Notes: generated by a model from the sequence alone, not told the origin. A stretch of DNA of 38,147 nucleotides from Selenomonadaceae bacterium (GCA_017635875.1 JAGBKP010000086.1:1-38147), one strand, 5' to 3'. Positions 26,662 through 35,139 are shown, counted from the first letter of the stretch. Translations and numbers: made by a program.

Positions 26662-27339
26662 TCAAAGGTTCAACAATTTGCGAACGACATACCCTGCCAT
26701 AATCAAGCCTGCCGCGCTTGGGGCGAAGGATATGCTTCCTATCAGGCTTTTGTCTTTCACCGCTCTTGGAATTTCTTTTGAATAAACCACGGGCAAATTT
26801 TTAATGCCGAGTTCTTTTAATTTTTTTCTCATAACCCTTGCGAGCGGGTCGATTTTGGTTTTATAAATATCGCTTATTTCAAAGAGTTCGGGAGACAGCC
26901 TGTTTCCCGCGCCCATAGAGCTTATTATGGGAACGTTTGAATTCGTCGCGTTTTTAATTAGTTCTGTTTTTGCCGCGACGTCGTCTATAGCGTCTATTAT
27001 AAAATCAAATGTTTTTAAATCTACGCTTGTTTGGGGGTAAAACCCTTGAATTTCCGTCACTTTTGCAAATGGCGCGACGCTTTTTATGCGACAAGCCATA
27101 GCTTTTGTCTTTTCTTCGCCTATGTTTTCGACGGTGGCTAAAAGCTGACGGTTTATATTTGATTTTACGATAACGTCGCCGTCTATAAGAGCAATATTGC
27201 CGACTCCCGCGCGAGCGACGGCTTCCGCGGCAAACGAGCCTACGCCTCCTACTCCGAACACGGCTACGCTTGAGTTTTGAAGTTTGTTTAGTCCCTCTTC
27301 GCCGATTAGATTTATTGTTCTTGCGTAATATTCGTTCAT
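26662..27339 (-). CDS. tcdA: tRNA threonylcarbamoyladenosine dehydratase (TcdA/CsdL)
   Basis: An E1-like ThiF-family enzyme that cyclises t6A37 to ct6A in tRNAs, using ATP. The ATP-binding loop FGVGGVGS (about residues 29-36) and the SNINRQL arginine motif (about 60-66) are present. The protein lacks the CxxC zinc motifs of ThiF and MoeB. Length (225 aa) fits the shorter Firmicute form. Its ATG shares a base with the ftsZ stop codon (TAATG), so the two genes are translationally coupled. That is an unusual partnership. Confidence 0.9.
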   Translation of the reverse strand: MNEYYARTINLIGEEGLNKLQNSSVAVFGVGGVGSFAAEAVARAGVGNIALIDGDVIVKSNINRQLLATVENIGEEKTKAMACRIKSVAPFAKVTEIQGFYPQTSVDLKTFDFIIDAIDDVAAKTELIKNATNSNVPIISSMGAGNRLSPELFEISDIYKTKIDPLARVMRKKLKELGIKNLPVVYSKEIPRAVKDKSLIGSISFAPSAAGLIMAGYVVRKLLNL

Positions 27340-28544
27340 TATTTGTCGTCCGTTATCTTAAAGGCGGGAAGGGCAAAATTGTCGCCCGAGGATTTTGCGT
27401 TGCTCTTCATAGGCGAGGAGGTTTTGGATTTTTCCTTCATAAACGACGGCAAATCGAAGGAAAATTCTTCTTTCGGCGGCGCTTGTTCCGTTTTCTGTTT
27501 TACCGGCTCTTCAAAGATGCTTTTATTTTGGCTTATGGGCATCTCCGGGGTTTTTAATTCTTTCGGGGATTTTATCGCCGTAGAACCGGCAAAATCCGTG
27601 GCGATAATCGTCGCCTGCACGGTGTTGCCCATATCTTCGTCTATAACCACGCCAAAGATTATATTTACGCTTTCGTCCGCGTTTTTGTAGATGAAATCCG
27701 TCGCCTCGTGCACATCGTAAAGAGGCAAACTCTCGCTTGCGGTTATGTTTAAAATAAGCCCTCTTGCTCCGGTCAGCGTCTTATCTATCAAGGGACTTGT
27801 CACCGCGTTCTTTACCGCTTCAACCGCGCTGTTGTTGCTTCTGCCTATGCCAAGGAGCGCTTCGCTGCTTTCGCTCTGCGTAAAGATGGTTTCAACGTCG
27901 GCAAAGTCCACGTTTACGATGCCCGTTGTAAGGATAAGCTCCGCTATGCAACGGATAGCCTGCCTTAAAATATCGTCCGCCGATTCAAACGCCGCCTTCA
28001 TCGAAAGTTTTTTATCCGCTATCTTCATTAAGTTGTCGTTGTTTACGACCAAAAGCGCGTCCATATCCGCTTGCATCTTTTCAACGCCCGCCATAGCGGT
28101 GCGCATCTTTCTCGTGCCTTCAAAGGTAAATGGAAGAGTCACAACGCCTATTGTCAATATTCCCATATCTTTTGCGATTTTCGCAACGACGGGAGCCGCA
28201 CCAGTGCCAAAGCCGCCGCCAAGCGCTGCGGTTACAAATACCAAATTCGTATCCAGCATCATCTCGCGAATTTTTGCCTCGTCCATACGCGCCGCCGCTT
28301 CGCCTATTTCTACGTTTCCGCCGGTGCCTCTGCCCTTTGTTAAGGATTGACCGATTAAAAGCGTGGTGACGCCAGCGTCTTTTGTACGCATAAGCATCTT
28401 TTCGTCGCTGTTCACCGCGACAAGTTCAATATCTCCCATATCTTTTTCGGCCATACGAACAAGCACGCTGTTTCCGCCGCCGCCCACGCCGAACACTTTC
28501 ATCTTCACAATCTCGCGTTGCAGGTCTAAGTCCTCCAAAATCAT
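27339..28544 (-). CDS. ftsZ: FtsZ-family cell division GTPase, divergent
   Basis: FtsZ polymerises with GTP into the division ring. The fold markers are present: GVGGGGNSVLVRM (residues 19-31), the catalytic loop NVDFADVETI, and two candidate C-terminal peptides (DLPSFMKEKS and the terminal ALPAFKITDD). The tubulin signature, normally GGGTGTG, reads GGGFGTG (109-115, Phe at 112). The loop usually ending GANPEIG reads GRGTGGNVEIG. The gene is not in a dcw cluster; carD, tcdA and an OGT-like gene are its neighbours. It may be a second FtsZ paralogue or a lineage-specific form. The start ATG 28544 has only a weak ribosome site (GAGGG, 9 nt). Confidence 0.88.
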   Translation of the reverse strand: MILEDLDLQREIVKMKVFGVGGGGNSVLVRMAEKDMGDIELVAVNSDEKMLMRTKDAGVTTLLIGQSLTKGRGTGGNVEIGEAAARMDEAKIREMMLDTNLVFVTAALGGGFGTGAAPVVAKIAKDMGILTIGVVTLPFTFEGTRKMRTAMAGVEKMQADMDALLVVNNDNLMKIADKKLSMKAAFESADDILRQAIRCIAELILTTGIVNVDFADVETIFTQSESSEALLGIGRSNNSAVEAVKNAVTSPLIDKTLTGARGLILNITASESLPLYDVHEATDFIYKNADESVNIIFGVVIDEDMGNTVQATIIATDFAGSTAIKSPKELKTPEMPISQNKSIFEEPVKQKTEQAPPKEEFSFDLPSFMKEKSKTSSPMKSNAKSSGDNFALPAFKITDDK

Positions 28545-28722
28545 AGGCTCTTGCCCTCTTTTCTCTATTTTAAATTTAAAAATATCTACAAAAATAATAT
28601 TAAGTTTACCCTTTTTTTGTGATTTTTTTATGGAAATATACTTTACTTCGCGGTAAAGGAAATTTTATTTTTGTGTCGAAAAATATTTTTTATAAAAATA
28701 AAATTTTGAAAGGCAGAGCGTT

Positions 28723-31488
28723 ATGAAAAAGACTTTACCTAATTTTTTCCATAGACTTAGACTTGAATCGCAAAGCGTAATAAATATCGGGTTTTTGGGG
28801 GATAATTTCACATCCGTAAAAGAGATGCGGATAAACTATGCCTATTTTGGAATTTCCGATGAGAAAATATCAAAAACGGTTTTTTCGCTTACAATGCCGG
28901 ACAAAATGACGGAACACTTAAGAGAGCAGGCAGACGATTGGTTCGCTCTTTACGGCGACAAAGCGTACGATATTGCAAATGCGATTTATAATAAAAAGAT
29001 AGATATACTTATCGCGCTGTCTGACGGAAAACTTGTAAGAGAAATTTTAAGCTATCGCCCCGCGCCCATTCAAGTAGCGGCGGGCGCGGCTATTTCCCTA
29101 AAGGACGCTTTCGATAAAAATAACGCTCCCTATGTGGACGTATACTTTGGCGACGATTATATAGTCGCGTCAGAAGGCATCGAAACGGTGAAGTTTAATT
29201 CGGCGTTTTGCTATTTGCCGTTTTTCGGAGACGCTATGGTTAAGACAAAAGAACATAGCGAAGTGATTTTCGGTGCGATTTATAACGAAAGCGATAAACG
29301 CTTGCCGATGTGGAAAAATTTTTACGAGATTTTAAAAAGCGTTCCCAATTCAAAATTAAGGCTGTTTTCAGAGTGTTTCAATGACGAAAAAAATATAATC
29401 GTCGCGAAAAAAAGACTCGCTTGGGCAAATATTTCGGAAGATAAAATAGAAACCTGCCGCATAAAGGATAGCGACGATTTTGCTTATTTATCAGCCGCAG
29501 ACGTTTTACTCGACGCGTATCCGAACGGAGAGAACGTTTTGCTTTTGGACGCGCTCTATATGGGCGTACCCGTTGTTTCTATGACAAGCGCGGCAAGGAG
29601 CGTATTAAGCGCGGCGGGGCTTTCGGAGCTTGCGGCAACGGACGACGCTTCCTACGTAAACGCGGCCGCAGCCGTAGGCAACGATGCGGAGCTTCGCGAG
29701 GCTCTTAAGAGCGGATTAAGAAAAATTGTGGAATCTTCGCCTTTGATGAATAAAAACGACTGCTTAAACACATTTAAATCCGCTGTTTTCGCGCTGTTTG
29801 ATTATCTCGTATCGTTAAAGGAAAACGTTCCCACGGATGAAGAAGTAAAAGTATTGTGGAATATCTTTGAAAACGAGAGCGAAGAAGACGTAAATAAGTA
29901 CGCCCTTATGGATAGAATACTTTTATCGCGCCCGACAGACCCCGATATGTTAAATTATATAGCCGTTATGATTGCAAGGGACGACGCGGAGCATATCAAA
30001 GAGGCGTTAAAATATCTTCCCGAAAACTCTTTGACCGAAAAATTTTGCTCTCTCGCTTTGGCAAATCAAGAGAAAAATTGGGACGTTGCAGAAAAACTCG
30101 CGCTTGAGCTTAAAAACGCAAAGACCGAAACCACGGAGGAAGACAATATTATTTCAACTGCCTTGCACATTCTCGCGGACGTCTACAAAGCCACGGGCAG
30201 ATTTAAGGAATCGGCTGAAGAATACCTTGAAAGCGCAAAAAGAACGCCCGAAAAAACGAAGTCCAACACATACGAAAGATACAGCAACTATCTTTTAATG
30301 CTTCACTATACGGACGCAACGCCCAAAGAAATGTACGAAGCCGCGAAGGGGTACGCGGATCTGTTCGTAAATATTCCGCGCTTTACGCATTACAAAAGAC
30401 GGCGGGGAAAGATAAGAGTAGGCTACATTTCTGCGGATTTCAGAAACCACGTGGTTTCTAACTTTGCGAGCGCGTTCTTTCAAGCGAGAAACAAAGATAA
30501 ATTTGAAACTTTCGCCTATATGACAAAATCGGAGGATTCCAATACGGTTATATTTAAAAATATCGCGGATAATTATAGGAATTTGCGCCTTATGAAATAC
30601 GACGAATGCGCGAAGACCATCTATAATGACAAAATTGATATTTTGGTGGATTTAGGAGGGCATACGGGAGAAAATCCACTTCCGATTTTAGCGAGAAAGC
30701 CCGCGCCCGTTCAAGTTTCCGGTATCGGATATTTTTCGACCACGGGGCTGCCCGAAGTCGATTATTTCATAGTTGACGAACACACTGCCCCCGTTGGTGA
30801 GGACGTATTTTTCACGGAAAAACTTATCCGCCTAAAGCACAGTCATTTTTGCCTTACGCATACAAAAACGCGCCCGCAAATACTCCAACCTATTTCTTTT
30901 GAAAGAAACGGCTGTATAACCTTTGGTTCGATGAATAAAACCGACAAAGCGACGGACAAGGTAATGGAAGTTTGGAAAAGAATTTTGGACAGAGTTCCAA
31001 ATTCAAGATTGTTCTTAAAATACGGCATATACGACGATCCGTGGCGGTTAAAAGCGGAAAAAGAGCGTATGGAGCGTATTGGATTTGACTTAAGCCGCGT
31101 ATATTTTGAAGGATTTACTAATTTATACTTAAACCGCTACAACGATATGGACATAGCGCTCGACACTTTTCCGTACCCCGGCGGCGGCACGACCTGCGAC
31201 GCTCTACTTATGAACGTGCCGGTTGTAACTCTTGAGGGAAACAGCAATCACGAACGATTCGGAAAAAGCATACTCGAAAATATCGGGTTAGACGATTTAG
31301 TGGCAAAGAGTACGGACGAATATGTTGACATAGCGGTAAATTTAGCCGCCGATACGGAGCGGTTAAAGAAATATCATAGCGAAATATACGACCGTATGAC
31401 GCATTCCGCCATAATGGATCAGAGCATTTACATGAAGGACTTGGAAGAGGCTTACGAAAAAATATTTGGCGATTGGCTTGAAAGTTAA
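28723..31488 (+). CDS. GT41/OGT-like glycosyltransferase with duplicated, degenerate N-terminal catalytic domain
   Basis: This resembles bacterial SPINDLY/O-GlcNAc transferase proteins that glycosylate proteins from UDP-sugars. The C-terminal half holds the full GT41 set: VGYISADFRNHVVSNF, DILVDLGGHTGENPLPIL (about residue 638), APVQVSGIGYF (661), VPNSRLFLKYG (757) and the nucleotide-binding GGGTTCDAL (about 819). A central helical TPR-like part spans about 380-560. Residues 1-330 repeat the same motifs in order but weakened: DILIALSDGK (93), APIQVAAGAA (114), VPNSKLRLF (207), ENVLLLDALYMGVPVV (269). The His and GGGTT are lost, so this first copy looks non-catalytic. Length is 921 aa. The acceptor is unknown; flagellin is a guess. 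Confidence 0.87.
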   Translation: MKKTLPNFFHRLRLESQSVINIGFLGDNFTSVKEMRINYAYFGISDEKISKTVFSLTMPDKMTEHLREQADDWFALYGDKAYDIANAIYNKKIDILIALSDGKLVREILSYRPAPIQVAAGAAISLKDAFDKNNAPYVDVYFGDDYIVASEGIETVKFNSAFCYLPFFGDAMVKTKEHSEVIFGAIYNESDKRLPMWKNFYEILKSVPNSKLRLFSECFNDEKNIIVAKKRLAWANISEDKIETCRIKDSDDFAYLSAADVLLDAYPNGENVLLLDALYMGVPVVSMTSAARSVLSAAGLSELAATDDASYVNAAAAVGNDAELREALKSGLRKIVESSPLMNKNDCLNTFKSAVFALFDYLVSLKENVPTDEEVKVLWNIFENESEEDVNKYALMDRILLSRPTDPDMLNYIAVMIARDDAEHIKEALKYLPENSLTEKFCSLALANQEKNWDVAEKLALELKNAKTETTEEDNIISTALHILADVYKATGRFKESAEEYLESAKRTPEKTKSNTYERYSNYLLMLHYTDATPKEMYEAAKGYADLFVNIPRFTHYKRRRGKIRVGYISADFRNHVVSNFASAFFQARNKDKFETFAYMTKSEDSNTVIFKNIADNYRNLRLMKYDECAKTIYNDKIDILVDLGGHTGENPLPILARKPAPVQVSGIGYFSTTGLPEVDYFIVDEHTAPVGEDVFFTEKLIRLKHSHFCLTHTKTRPQILQPISFERNGCITFGSMNKTDKATDKVMEVWKRILDRVPNSRLFLKYGIYDDPWRLKAEKERMERIGFDLSRVYFEGFTNLYLNRYNDMDIALDTFPYPGGGTTCDALLMNVPVVTLEGNSNHERFGKSILENIGLDDLVAKSTDEYVDIAVNLAADTERLKKYHSEIYDRMTHSAIMDQSIYMKDLEEAYEKIFGDWLES

Positions 31489-31500
31489 AATTTTAAAACC

Positions 31501-31784
31501 TTACTTTCTTTTTTCTCTCTTTCTTTTGCCTGTCCTCCCTTGCGGAGGGAAAAAGAAAGAGAGAAAAAATCACTCAAGATTATAAGAAATTCTAAATAGT
31601 AAACTATTAAGAATTTCTAAAAAGTAACAAAGAAAAAAGAGAGAAAGAAAACTTTATCAAACGCTATTGATTAGTTTTGTCACTATTACATTTTTATTTT
31701 TTATAATAAAATTCTTTTTCTTTTTTTCTTTTGGTACTTTTCTTTCTTTTTTTTCTTATAAGAAAAAAAAAGAAAGAAAAGTAT
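31501..31784. repeat. Purine/pyrimidine hairpin repeat (family 1), copy C; fills the 314-bp gap 31489-31802
   Basis: The first hairpin (about 31509-31567) has CTTTTTTCTCTCTTTC and the matching purine arm, with CCTGTCCTCCCTTGCGG in its loop (31529-31545). A separate palindrome (31585-31619) then interrupts the right half. GTAACAAAG and a purine block ending AACTTTA follow, then ACATTTTTATTTTTTATA and a terminal hairpin (31734-31783, near-perfect 24-bp arms). No gene is seen in this gap. Confidence 0.88.
31585..31619. repeat. Palindrome inserted inside repeat copy C
   Basis: AGAAATTCTAAATAGT, a short loop, then ACTATTAAGAATTTCT, complementary at 15 of 16 positions. It has no counterpart in copies A and B and interrupts the purine arm before GTAAC. 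Confidence 0.85.
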
Positions 31785-31802
31785 GGTTTTCGAGGTTAAT
31801 AT

Positions 31803-33110
31803 ATGGAGTTAGACAAAAAATATATAAACATTGCTATGCCCGCCGCCTTTGAGGGCGTTTTTATGATACTTCTCGCAAACGTGGATATAATTTTGGTTGG
31901 AAAGTTGGGCGTTGACGCAGTCGCGGCGGTGAGTATCTTTACTCAGCCGCGAATGATGATACTTACGCTTGCTCGTTCGCTATCGGCGGCGCTTACGCTT
32001 ATAGCGGCGAAACATTACGGCAGGGGCGATAAAGTCGCCGCCTGCGCTATGTTGCAAAATTCCATTGTCGTATGGGGATTTTTGCTTTTGATAGTCCATA
32101 TTTTGTTTTTTCAATATATGGAAAATTTGCTTCTTTGGATGGGCGCGGAATTTTCTTATTTAAACGCGGCTCTTTCCTATGCGAATATAGCGATAATAGC
32201 CGTTTTTTTCACCTCGCTCGTCGCGATTTTGCAGGCTGTTATGCTTGGGTTTGGCGAAACTGCCGCCGTTATGCGGATAAACGTCATCGGAAATATTGTA
32301 AATATTGTTTTCAGTATTCCTCTTATATTCGGTTTTTGGATTATTCCCGCGCTTGGCGTTGTGGGAGCTGCGATTGGAACGGTTATAGGCTCTCTTTATT
32401 CTTTTGTCGATACCTGCTTTTATCTCTACAGACACAATATGTTTTATGCGGCGCGTATAAAATTGCGCCGATATTTTCGCGAATTTTTGCCCGTTTTCGG
32501 CGGAGTTTTTGCGGAGCAGGGTTCAGAAAGAGTCGGTATGGTGCTTTACACCAGAATGGCGGCGGAACTTGGCGCGATTCCTTACGCGGCGCACGCGGTA
32601 TGTATGAATTTTTGCGATTTTTACTACAGTTTTGCGGGCGGACTCGGAAAAGCGAGTATGGTGCTTGCGGGTCACGCCAAAGGCGCGGGAAATAACGCCC
32701 TGTGGAAAAAATACGTAAATATCGGGATAAAGTGGAGTTTTATATTTTCTTGTATTGCCTGCGTCTTTACTTTTGTTTTTCGCGAAGAAATTTTCGGTTT
32801 GTATTTAAAAGACCCCGAAACTCTATCGCTTGGCGCGGTTATAATGATTATAGTGGCTCTTGTAAGTTACCCCGAAGCTCACGCTATGGTATGCGCGGGC
32901 GTTTTGCGAGGCAGCGGACAGACCTCGCAGGTTGCTGTTTATTCTTTCATCAGCATAACCATTATGCGCCCGATTATAACGGCGTTTTTCCTGTATTATC
33001 TAAATATGGGGCTTGTGGGTGCGTGGCTCGCGCTTGCGATAGACCAAAGTATTCGCGCAATTTGCTCTCACATTTTATTGTGTAGATATAAAAATTTTTT
33101 AAATTTTTAG
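31803..33110 (+). CDS. MATE family multidrug/drug exporter
   Basis: A cation-driven antiporter that expels drugs or metabolites. The 435-residue protein has about 12 hydrophobic helices in two homologous halves, with MATE features such as FEGVFMILLANVDIILVGKL at the N terminus and GVLRGSGQTSQVAVYSFISI near residues 366-385. ATG 31803 follows GAGG by about 6 nt. It is preceded by repeat copy C. The exported substrate is not predictable. Confidence 0.93.
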   Translation: MELDKKYINIAMPAAFEGVFMILLANVDIILVGKLGVDAVAAVSIFTQPRMMILTLARSLSAALTLIAAKHYGRGDKVAACAMLQNSIVVWGFLLLIVHILFFQYMENLLLWMGAEFSYLNAALSYANIAIIAVFFTSLVAILQAVMLGFGETAAVMRINVIGNIVNIVFSIPLIFGFWIIPALGVVGAAIGTVIGSLYSFVDTCFYLYRHNMFYAARIKLRRYFREFLPVFGGVFAEQGSERVGMVLYTRMAAELGAIPYAAHAVCMNFCDFYYSFAGGLGKASMVLAGHAKGAGNNALWKKYVNIGIKWSFIFSCIACVFTFVFREEIFGLYLKDPETLSLGAVIMIIVALVSYPEAHAMVCAGVLRGSGQTSQVAVYSFISITIMRPIITAFFLYYLNMGLVGAWLALAIDQSIRAICSHILLCRYKNFLNF

Positions 33111-33116
33111 ACTTTT

Positions 33117-33136
33117 TTGAAAAAGTATTGTATAAT
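33117..33136 (+). promoter_or_regulatory. Probable promoter core upstream of the HIT gene
   Basis: A perfect TATAAT (33131-33136) lies about 30 nt upstream of the start codon, directly preceded by TTG. A TTGAAA at 33117 is too close to be its -35 box, and TTAGAC (33107-33112) at 18 bp is a weak alternative. Confidence 0.45.
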
Positions 33137-33165
33137 CGAATTATAAAATTTTAGGAGGTATTGTT

Positions 33166-33585
33166 ATGAAGGACAAAAATTGCGGTTATTGTATGAAAGA
33201 CGAGCATTTGGACGCTTTCGGCATTCATATTTGCGATTTGCCGAACAGCGTTTTGGTGCTTTTTAAAGAGCAAAGTCACCCCGGTCGCGTGATTGTCGCT
33301 TATAAAGACCACGTAAGCGAAATCGTCGACATATCGGACGAAGAAGTGGCGGCGTTTTATAAAGACGTAAGAAAAGTTGCGGCGGTTATTCATAAGGTGT
33401 TTAACCCCGATAAGATAAACTACGGCGCGTACGGCGATACTTCCGGGCATCTGCACGTTCATATAGTGCCTAAATACAAAGACGAATTTGAATGGGGCGG
33501 CACTTTTGAAATGAATCCCAAGAAAAAATTCTTGAGCGACGCCGAATATAAAGAAATGATTGATAAGATTAAAGCTGAACTATAA
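33166..33585 (+). CDS. HIT (histidine triad) family nucleotide hydrolase
   Basis: HIT proteins hydrolyse or transfer nucleoside phosphoramidates or dinucleoside polyphosphates. The histidine triad HLHVHIVP sits at residues 95-102 after GAYGDTSG. The 139-residue length is normal for the family. The N terminus has a CGYC motif (residues 6-9), which could bind a metal as in some HIT members. ATG 33166 follows AGGAGG by about 6 nt. The gene is closed by a strong terminator and appears monocistronic. Confidence 0.93.
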   Translation: MKDKNCGYCMKDEHLDAFGIHICDLPNSVLVLFKEQSHPGRVIVAYKDHVSEIVDISDEEVAAFYKDVRKVAAVIHKVFNPDKINYGAYGDTSGHLHVHIVPKYKDEFEWGGTFEMNPKKKFLSDAEYKEMIDKIKAEL

Positions 33586-33592
33586 AAAAGTA

Positions 33593-33639
33593 AAAAAAAA
33601 CGCCGCGCAAAATTTGTTTTGCGTAGCGTTTTTTTTTTC
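33593..33639. terminator. Bidirectional terminator after the HIT gene
   Basis: AACGC-GCGCAAAA, loop TTTG, TTTTGCG-GCGTT with A and T tracts on both sides. It serves the HIT gene and the convergent secreted-protein gene. Confidence 0.88.
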
Positions 33640-33640
33640 G

Positions 33641-34207
33641 TTATTTTTTCTTGTCGAGTTTCTTTTGTTGCTCCGTGGCGGCGCGTTCAAAATGCTTGTA
33701 GAATTGCTCGGAAAGCGCGTTATATGTGTTCTTGTCGGATTTATCGGAACGGTTTGCCACTATTTGATACGTGTAAAGAAGCTCGTCCGTGCCGGCTCTG
33801 TACATATCGAAGAAAAGCGTCAAGCGGCTGTTGTTCGCTATGGTTAAGATAACATAAGCGTCCGCATAATTTTTGATATTTTTCTTAAATTCTTCCGCGG
33901 CTTTTTTCTTTTCAAGAGAGAGTATATCTATTTTTGTCCCTTTCTTTATCTCTTGCGCCGCCGCATCGTAGGATAAAACATAGGCGCGCGCCACTTTGCT
34001 TGCGCCGTATACCGTTTCTATAATTTCTCTGTCGGATAAATCCTTTTCGTCGACTTTAACGTAAAGCGGCCAACCTAAAGCTATGCGCTTTACGGAGGAC
34101 AAATCCGCGCCTTCGGCGATGGTTTCTTGGTCTGCGTGCGCAAAAGCAGTAACGCTTAAAAGCGAAAACATCATAGTAAACATTACCAATTTCAAAAACT
34201 TTTTCAT
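33641..34207 (-). CDS. Secreted/periplasmic hypothetical protein
   Basis: I do not recognise the family. The 188-residue protein has a clear Sec signal peptide with likely cleavage after AFA (residue 23). The mature part is mixed alpha/beta: VKRIALGWPLYVK, a central KKGTKIDILSLEKKKAAEEF, YADAYVILTIANNSRLTLFF and a Lys-rich end. It may be membrane-associated or periplasmic. It lies 27 nt downstream of dapA and may be co-transcribed with it. No lipobox is present. Confidence 0.75.
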   Translation of the reverse strand: MKKFLKLVMFTMMFSLLSVTAFAHADQETIAEGADLSSVKRIALGWPLYVKVDEKDLSDREIIETVYGASKVARAYVLSYDAAAQEIKKGTKIDILSLEKKKAAEEFKKNIKNYADAYVILTIANNSRLTLFFDMYRAGTDELLYTYQIVANRSDKSDKNTYNALSEQFYKHFERAATEQQKKLDKKK

Positions 34208-34234
34208 AATAACAATTCTCCTTACGTTTTTAAT

Positions 34235-35119
34235 TTACTGAATAAGCCCGTGATTTTTTAAGGCTTTTTTTATTTGCTCCAGATTTTTTTCTTCGGGATC
34301 TGTTAGGGGCATACGCAAATTTCCGACATTGTACCCCATAAGACGCATAGCCGTTTTAACGGGAATGGGGTTTACCTCACAGAAAAGCGCGTCGATTAAA
34401 TCGGCGTATTCGATTTGAAGTTTTGCGGCTTCCTCCGTTTTTCCGCTAAAATAAAGTTCGCAAATATCGTGCGTCGCCTTTGGGGCAACGTTAGACAGCA
34501 CGGAGATTACGCCTTTTCCGCCGAGTGAAAGTATGGGAACGATTTGGTCGTCGTTTCCCGAATACACGTCTAAATCGTCGCCGCAAGCGTAACGCGTGCG
34601 AAGAATTGAGGACAAATCTCCGTTCGCCTCTTTAACCGCCACAATGTTCGGGTGTTTTGAAAGTTCCTTGTAAGTTTCGGTTTTAAACGACGTGCCGGTT
34701 CTGGACGGTACGCTGTATAAAATAATCGGAAGCCCGACGTCCGCTAGCATATTATAATGGCGAACAAGACCTTTTTGCGTGCATTTGTTGTAGTACGGCG
34801 TTACGACAAGCGCAGCGTCTGCTCCCGCATCTTTTGCGTATTTTGTAAGTTCCAACGCGTAAGCCGTTTCGTTTGAGCCTGTGCCGGCGATAACGGGGAT
34901 TCTTTTATTCACCGTATCAACAACGAATTTTATGGCGGCTTTATGCTCCTCGTCGCTCATAGTTGCGGATTCGCCCGTTGTGCCTGTCACGATAATAGCG
35001 TCCGTGCCGCATTTAATTTGGTCTTCGATAATTTTTGCAAATGTTTCGTAATTTATTCCGTTTTCCGTAAAAGGCGTAACAATAGCAACCCCGGCGCCTT
35101 TAAATATTGTTTTTTTCAC
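34235..35119 (-). CDS. dapA: 4-hydroxy-tetrahydrodipicolinate synthase
   Basis: DapA condenses pyruvate with aspartate semialdehyde, the first committed step to diaminopimelate and lysine. The Schiff-base lysine is in VAVKEANGD (about residue 160). The substrate motif GTTGES (about 44-49) and the Tyr in TPYYNK are present. The start GTG 35119 is chosen because GAGAGGTG ends about 6 nt upstream. It gives 294 residues, the normal length, and MKKTIFKGAG as N terminus. A frame extension to 35128 lies inside the ribosome site. It has its own promoter. Confidence 0.96.
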   Translation of the reverse strand: MKKTIFKGAGVAIVTPFTENGINYETFAKIIEDQIKCGTDAIIVTGTTGESATMSDEEHKAAIKFVVDTVNKRIPVIAGTGSNETAYALELTKYAKDAGADAALVVTPYYNKCTQKGLVRHYNMLADVGLPIILYSVPSRTGTSFKTETYKELSKHPNIVAVKEANGDLSSILRTRYACGDDLDVYSGNDDQIVPILSLGGKGVISVLSNVAPKATHDICELYFSGKTEEAAKLQIEYADLIDALFCEVNPIPVKTAMRLMGYNVGNLRMPLTDPEEKNLEQIKKALKNHGLIQ

Positions 35120-35139
35120 ATAAATCACCTCTCCTATGT

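Noticed and set aside
27745-28369. Long plus-strand frames antisense to ftsZ
   Set aside because: The ftsZ frame is supported by many motifs; the antisense proteins are Ser/Arg/Pro-rich shadows of codon bias.
22513-31784. Purine-rich repeats considered as a CRISPR array
   Set aside because: Copies are kilobases apart, unequal in length, palindromic and without regularly spaced unique spacers.
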